This document shows, piece by piece, positions 6,334 to 6,880 of a DNA stretch of 6,880 bases. Numbering within the stretch: the first letter of the stretch is position 1; each line of letters begins with the position of its first letter. The DNA is taken from the NCBI GenBank assembly GCA_009908885.1, contig JAAAOL010000543.1, forward strand, positions 1-6,880. Direction: 5' to 3'. Source of the DNA: Bacteroidota bacterium (lineage in GTDB: Bacteria > Bacteroidota > Rhodothermia > Rhodothermales > JAAAOL01). The notes below the pieces were generated by a model. That model was not told the DNA's origin, did not search any database, and worked only from the letters and a program-made list of their open reading frames with translations. The translations under genes were made by a program, and so were the position numbers.

Positions 6334-6375
6334 GTGCGTGGTGCGTGATGCGTGGTGCGTGGTGTGTGATGCGTG
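6334..6375 (-). repeat. Heptanucleotide tandem array, six copies
   Basis: Read on the plus strand, six consecutive 7-mers follow RTGYGTG: GTGCGTG, GTGCGTG, ATGCGTG, GTGCGTG, GTGTGTG, ATGCGTG. On the coding strand of the oxidoreductase this is a CACGCAY array ending one base before its ATG, where a ribosome binding site would sit. The unit recalls cyanobacterial STRR heptamer repeats. A copy change would alter leader length by 7 bases without touching the protein. Confidence 0.9.
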
Positions 6376-6378
6376 TTT

Positions 6379-6395
6379 TGAGGGTTTTTCCCTCA
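6379..6395. other. Perfect short hairpin in the oxidoreductase leader
   Basis: TGAGGG (6379-6384) and CCCTCA (6390-6395) flank a five-T loop, and the hairpin adjoins the heptamer array. On the coding strand of the oxidoreductase it is followed by AAAA, not a T-run, so it is not a terminator for that direction. Its outermost TGA is also the in-frame stop upstream of the gene. A leader RNA structure is possible but unproven. Confidence 0.5.
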
Positions 6396-6880
6396 CGAAG
6401 CTGTTCTCGGCGGCCTCCTAATGCACCTTCTAGCGGTCTTCTGGTCAAAGACGGGTGGCGCTGGTGGTGACTGCCAAGGCGCCGGATCGAGGCGTAGCCG
6501 TAGCTACGGCGAGATCCGGGAACGCCGGCTGGCGGCGCCAGCGACGCACGGACTGACCAAGAGATGGCTGGATGGTGCACTAATGGGTGCATTCCATCTC
6601 GGCCGATGGTGATTCCGAACATCGCCGAGGGTTGCACTTCGCTCCACCCCGGCTACTCCGTACCGTCGCGCCTTCGGAGCTGTCGAACGCCGACGGCGTG
6701 ACGGACCGTTCGTAGCTGGGCGTGGAGCCAGCGGCGAAACGTCCAGCGAAACGGCCAATCACGGTCTTTGGATATCTCTTTAGACAGCAATGCACGGCTC
6801 AGCAAACGAACGACGACGGCGTGTCGGCACGGCCCGTAGCCGCCCCGACCTCCGATACGGGGTAACTGGTATGAAGTCCC
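6396..6880. other. Gene-free right-hand stretch rich in palindromes
   Basis: No reading frame in these ~485 bases on either strand looks like a gene: the longest are under 90 codons, Arg/Ser/Pro-rich and without recognisable motifs. The base pattern is mixed, with AT-richer patches near 6765-6785. The left part holds a cluster of palindromes. The right part holds short direct repeats (GCGAAACG at 6734-6741 and 6746-6753) and ends with TGGTATGA (6867-6874), similar to the ends of the MITE-like element. I see no clear promoter for the oxidoreductase. It is probably intergenic or a relic of repeat insertions. Confidence 0.5.
6482..6600. repeat. Cluster of consecutive inverted repeats
   Basis: Three adjacent stem-loops are visible. 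CCGGATC (6482-6488) and GATCCGG (6513-6519) enclose a perfect 14-bp palindrome GCCGTAGCTACGGC (6497-6510). GCTGGC (6528-6533) pairs with GCCAGC (6537-6542) over a 3-base loop. GAGATGG (6561-6567) pairs with CCATCTC (6594-6600) and encloses GATGGTGCAC (6571-6580) against GTGCATTCCATC (6587-6598), with a 2-base bulge. Such clusters are typical of extragenic palindromic (REP/BIME-like) or MITE-derived DNA. Confidence 0.6.

Noticed and set aside
6334..6375. CRISPR array or coding repeat
   Set aside because: The units are contiguous 7-mers with no spacers. A frame reading RITHHAP repeats exists but is not part of a recognisable protein.
5469..6470. Plus-strand open frame opposite the oxidoreductase
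   Set aside because: Arg/Gly/His-rich with no domain. The minus strand encodes a full Gfo/Idh/MocA protein.
6419..6593. Second MITE bounded by AATGCACC (6420-6427) and GGTGCATT (6586-6593)
   Set aside because: Only 8 bp match, the outer bases do not pair, and no target duplication is visible. Chance is likely in a region full of short palindromes.
6871..6880. ATG at 6871 as the start of a next gene
   Set aside because: Only three codons remain before the window edge, with no promoter or ribosome binding signal.

Overview
The window looks like a chromosomal segment from a GC-rich member of the Bacteroidota/Rhodothermota, most like the Rhodothermales. This is inferred from four things: nearly all codons end in G or C; a TonB-dependent outer-membrane receptor is present; one protein has the DUF6090 signature, a family mostly seen in Bacteroidota; and starts lack Shine-Dalgarno sequences while two genes have TAnnTTG boxes resembling the Bacteroidota -7 promoter element. 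No rRNA, tRNA, CRISPR array or intact transposase gene is visible.

Layout. Positions 2-1872 (+) hold the 3' part of a TonB-dependent receptor, entering from the left edge and split by a single-base frameshift near 766. A strong hairpin terminator follows (1991-2032). A sodium:solute symporter of the SGLT/SLC5 type lies at 2073-3647 (+). A small cupin at 3784-4170 (+) carries the residue pattern of KdgF-like uronate enzymes. A gene-free stretch (4171-4589) contains a 149-bp MITE-like element flanked by a 3-bp TCA duplication. A DUF6090-type membrane-anchored protein (4590-5315, +) converges on a Gfo/Idh/MocA oxidoreductase (5343-6332, -). That oxidoreductase's start codon directly abuts a heptanucleotide tandem array (6334-6375). 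The last ~480 bases carry no convincing gene but contain several consecutive palindromes.

How the genes may work together. A TonB-dependent receptor for outer-membrane uptake, an SGLT-like symporter for inner-membrane uptake, a KdgF-like cupin and a sugar-type oxidoreductase are compatible with uptake and catabolism of sugars or uronates. This is inference from family and proximity. The genes are separated by a terminator, promoters and repeats, so they are not one operon, and no polysaccharide lyase, SusD or KDG-pathway gene is present.

I see no clear new multi-gene system. The best leads are the MITE-like element with paired subterminal hairpins, the heptamer array at a start codon, the frameshifted receptor, and the KdgF-like cupin next to the SGLT-like transporter.
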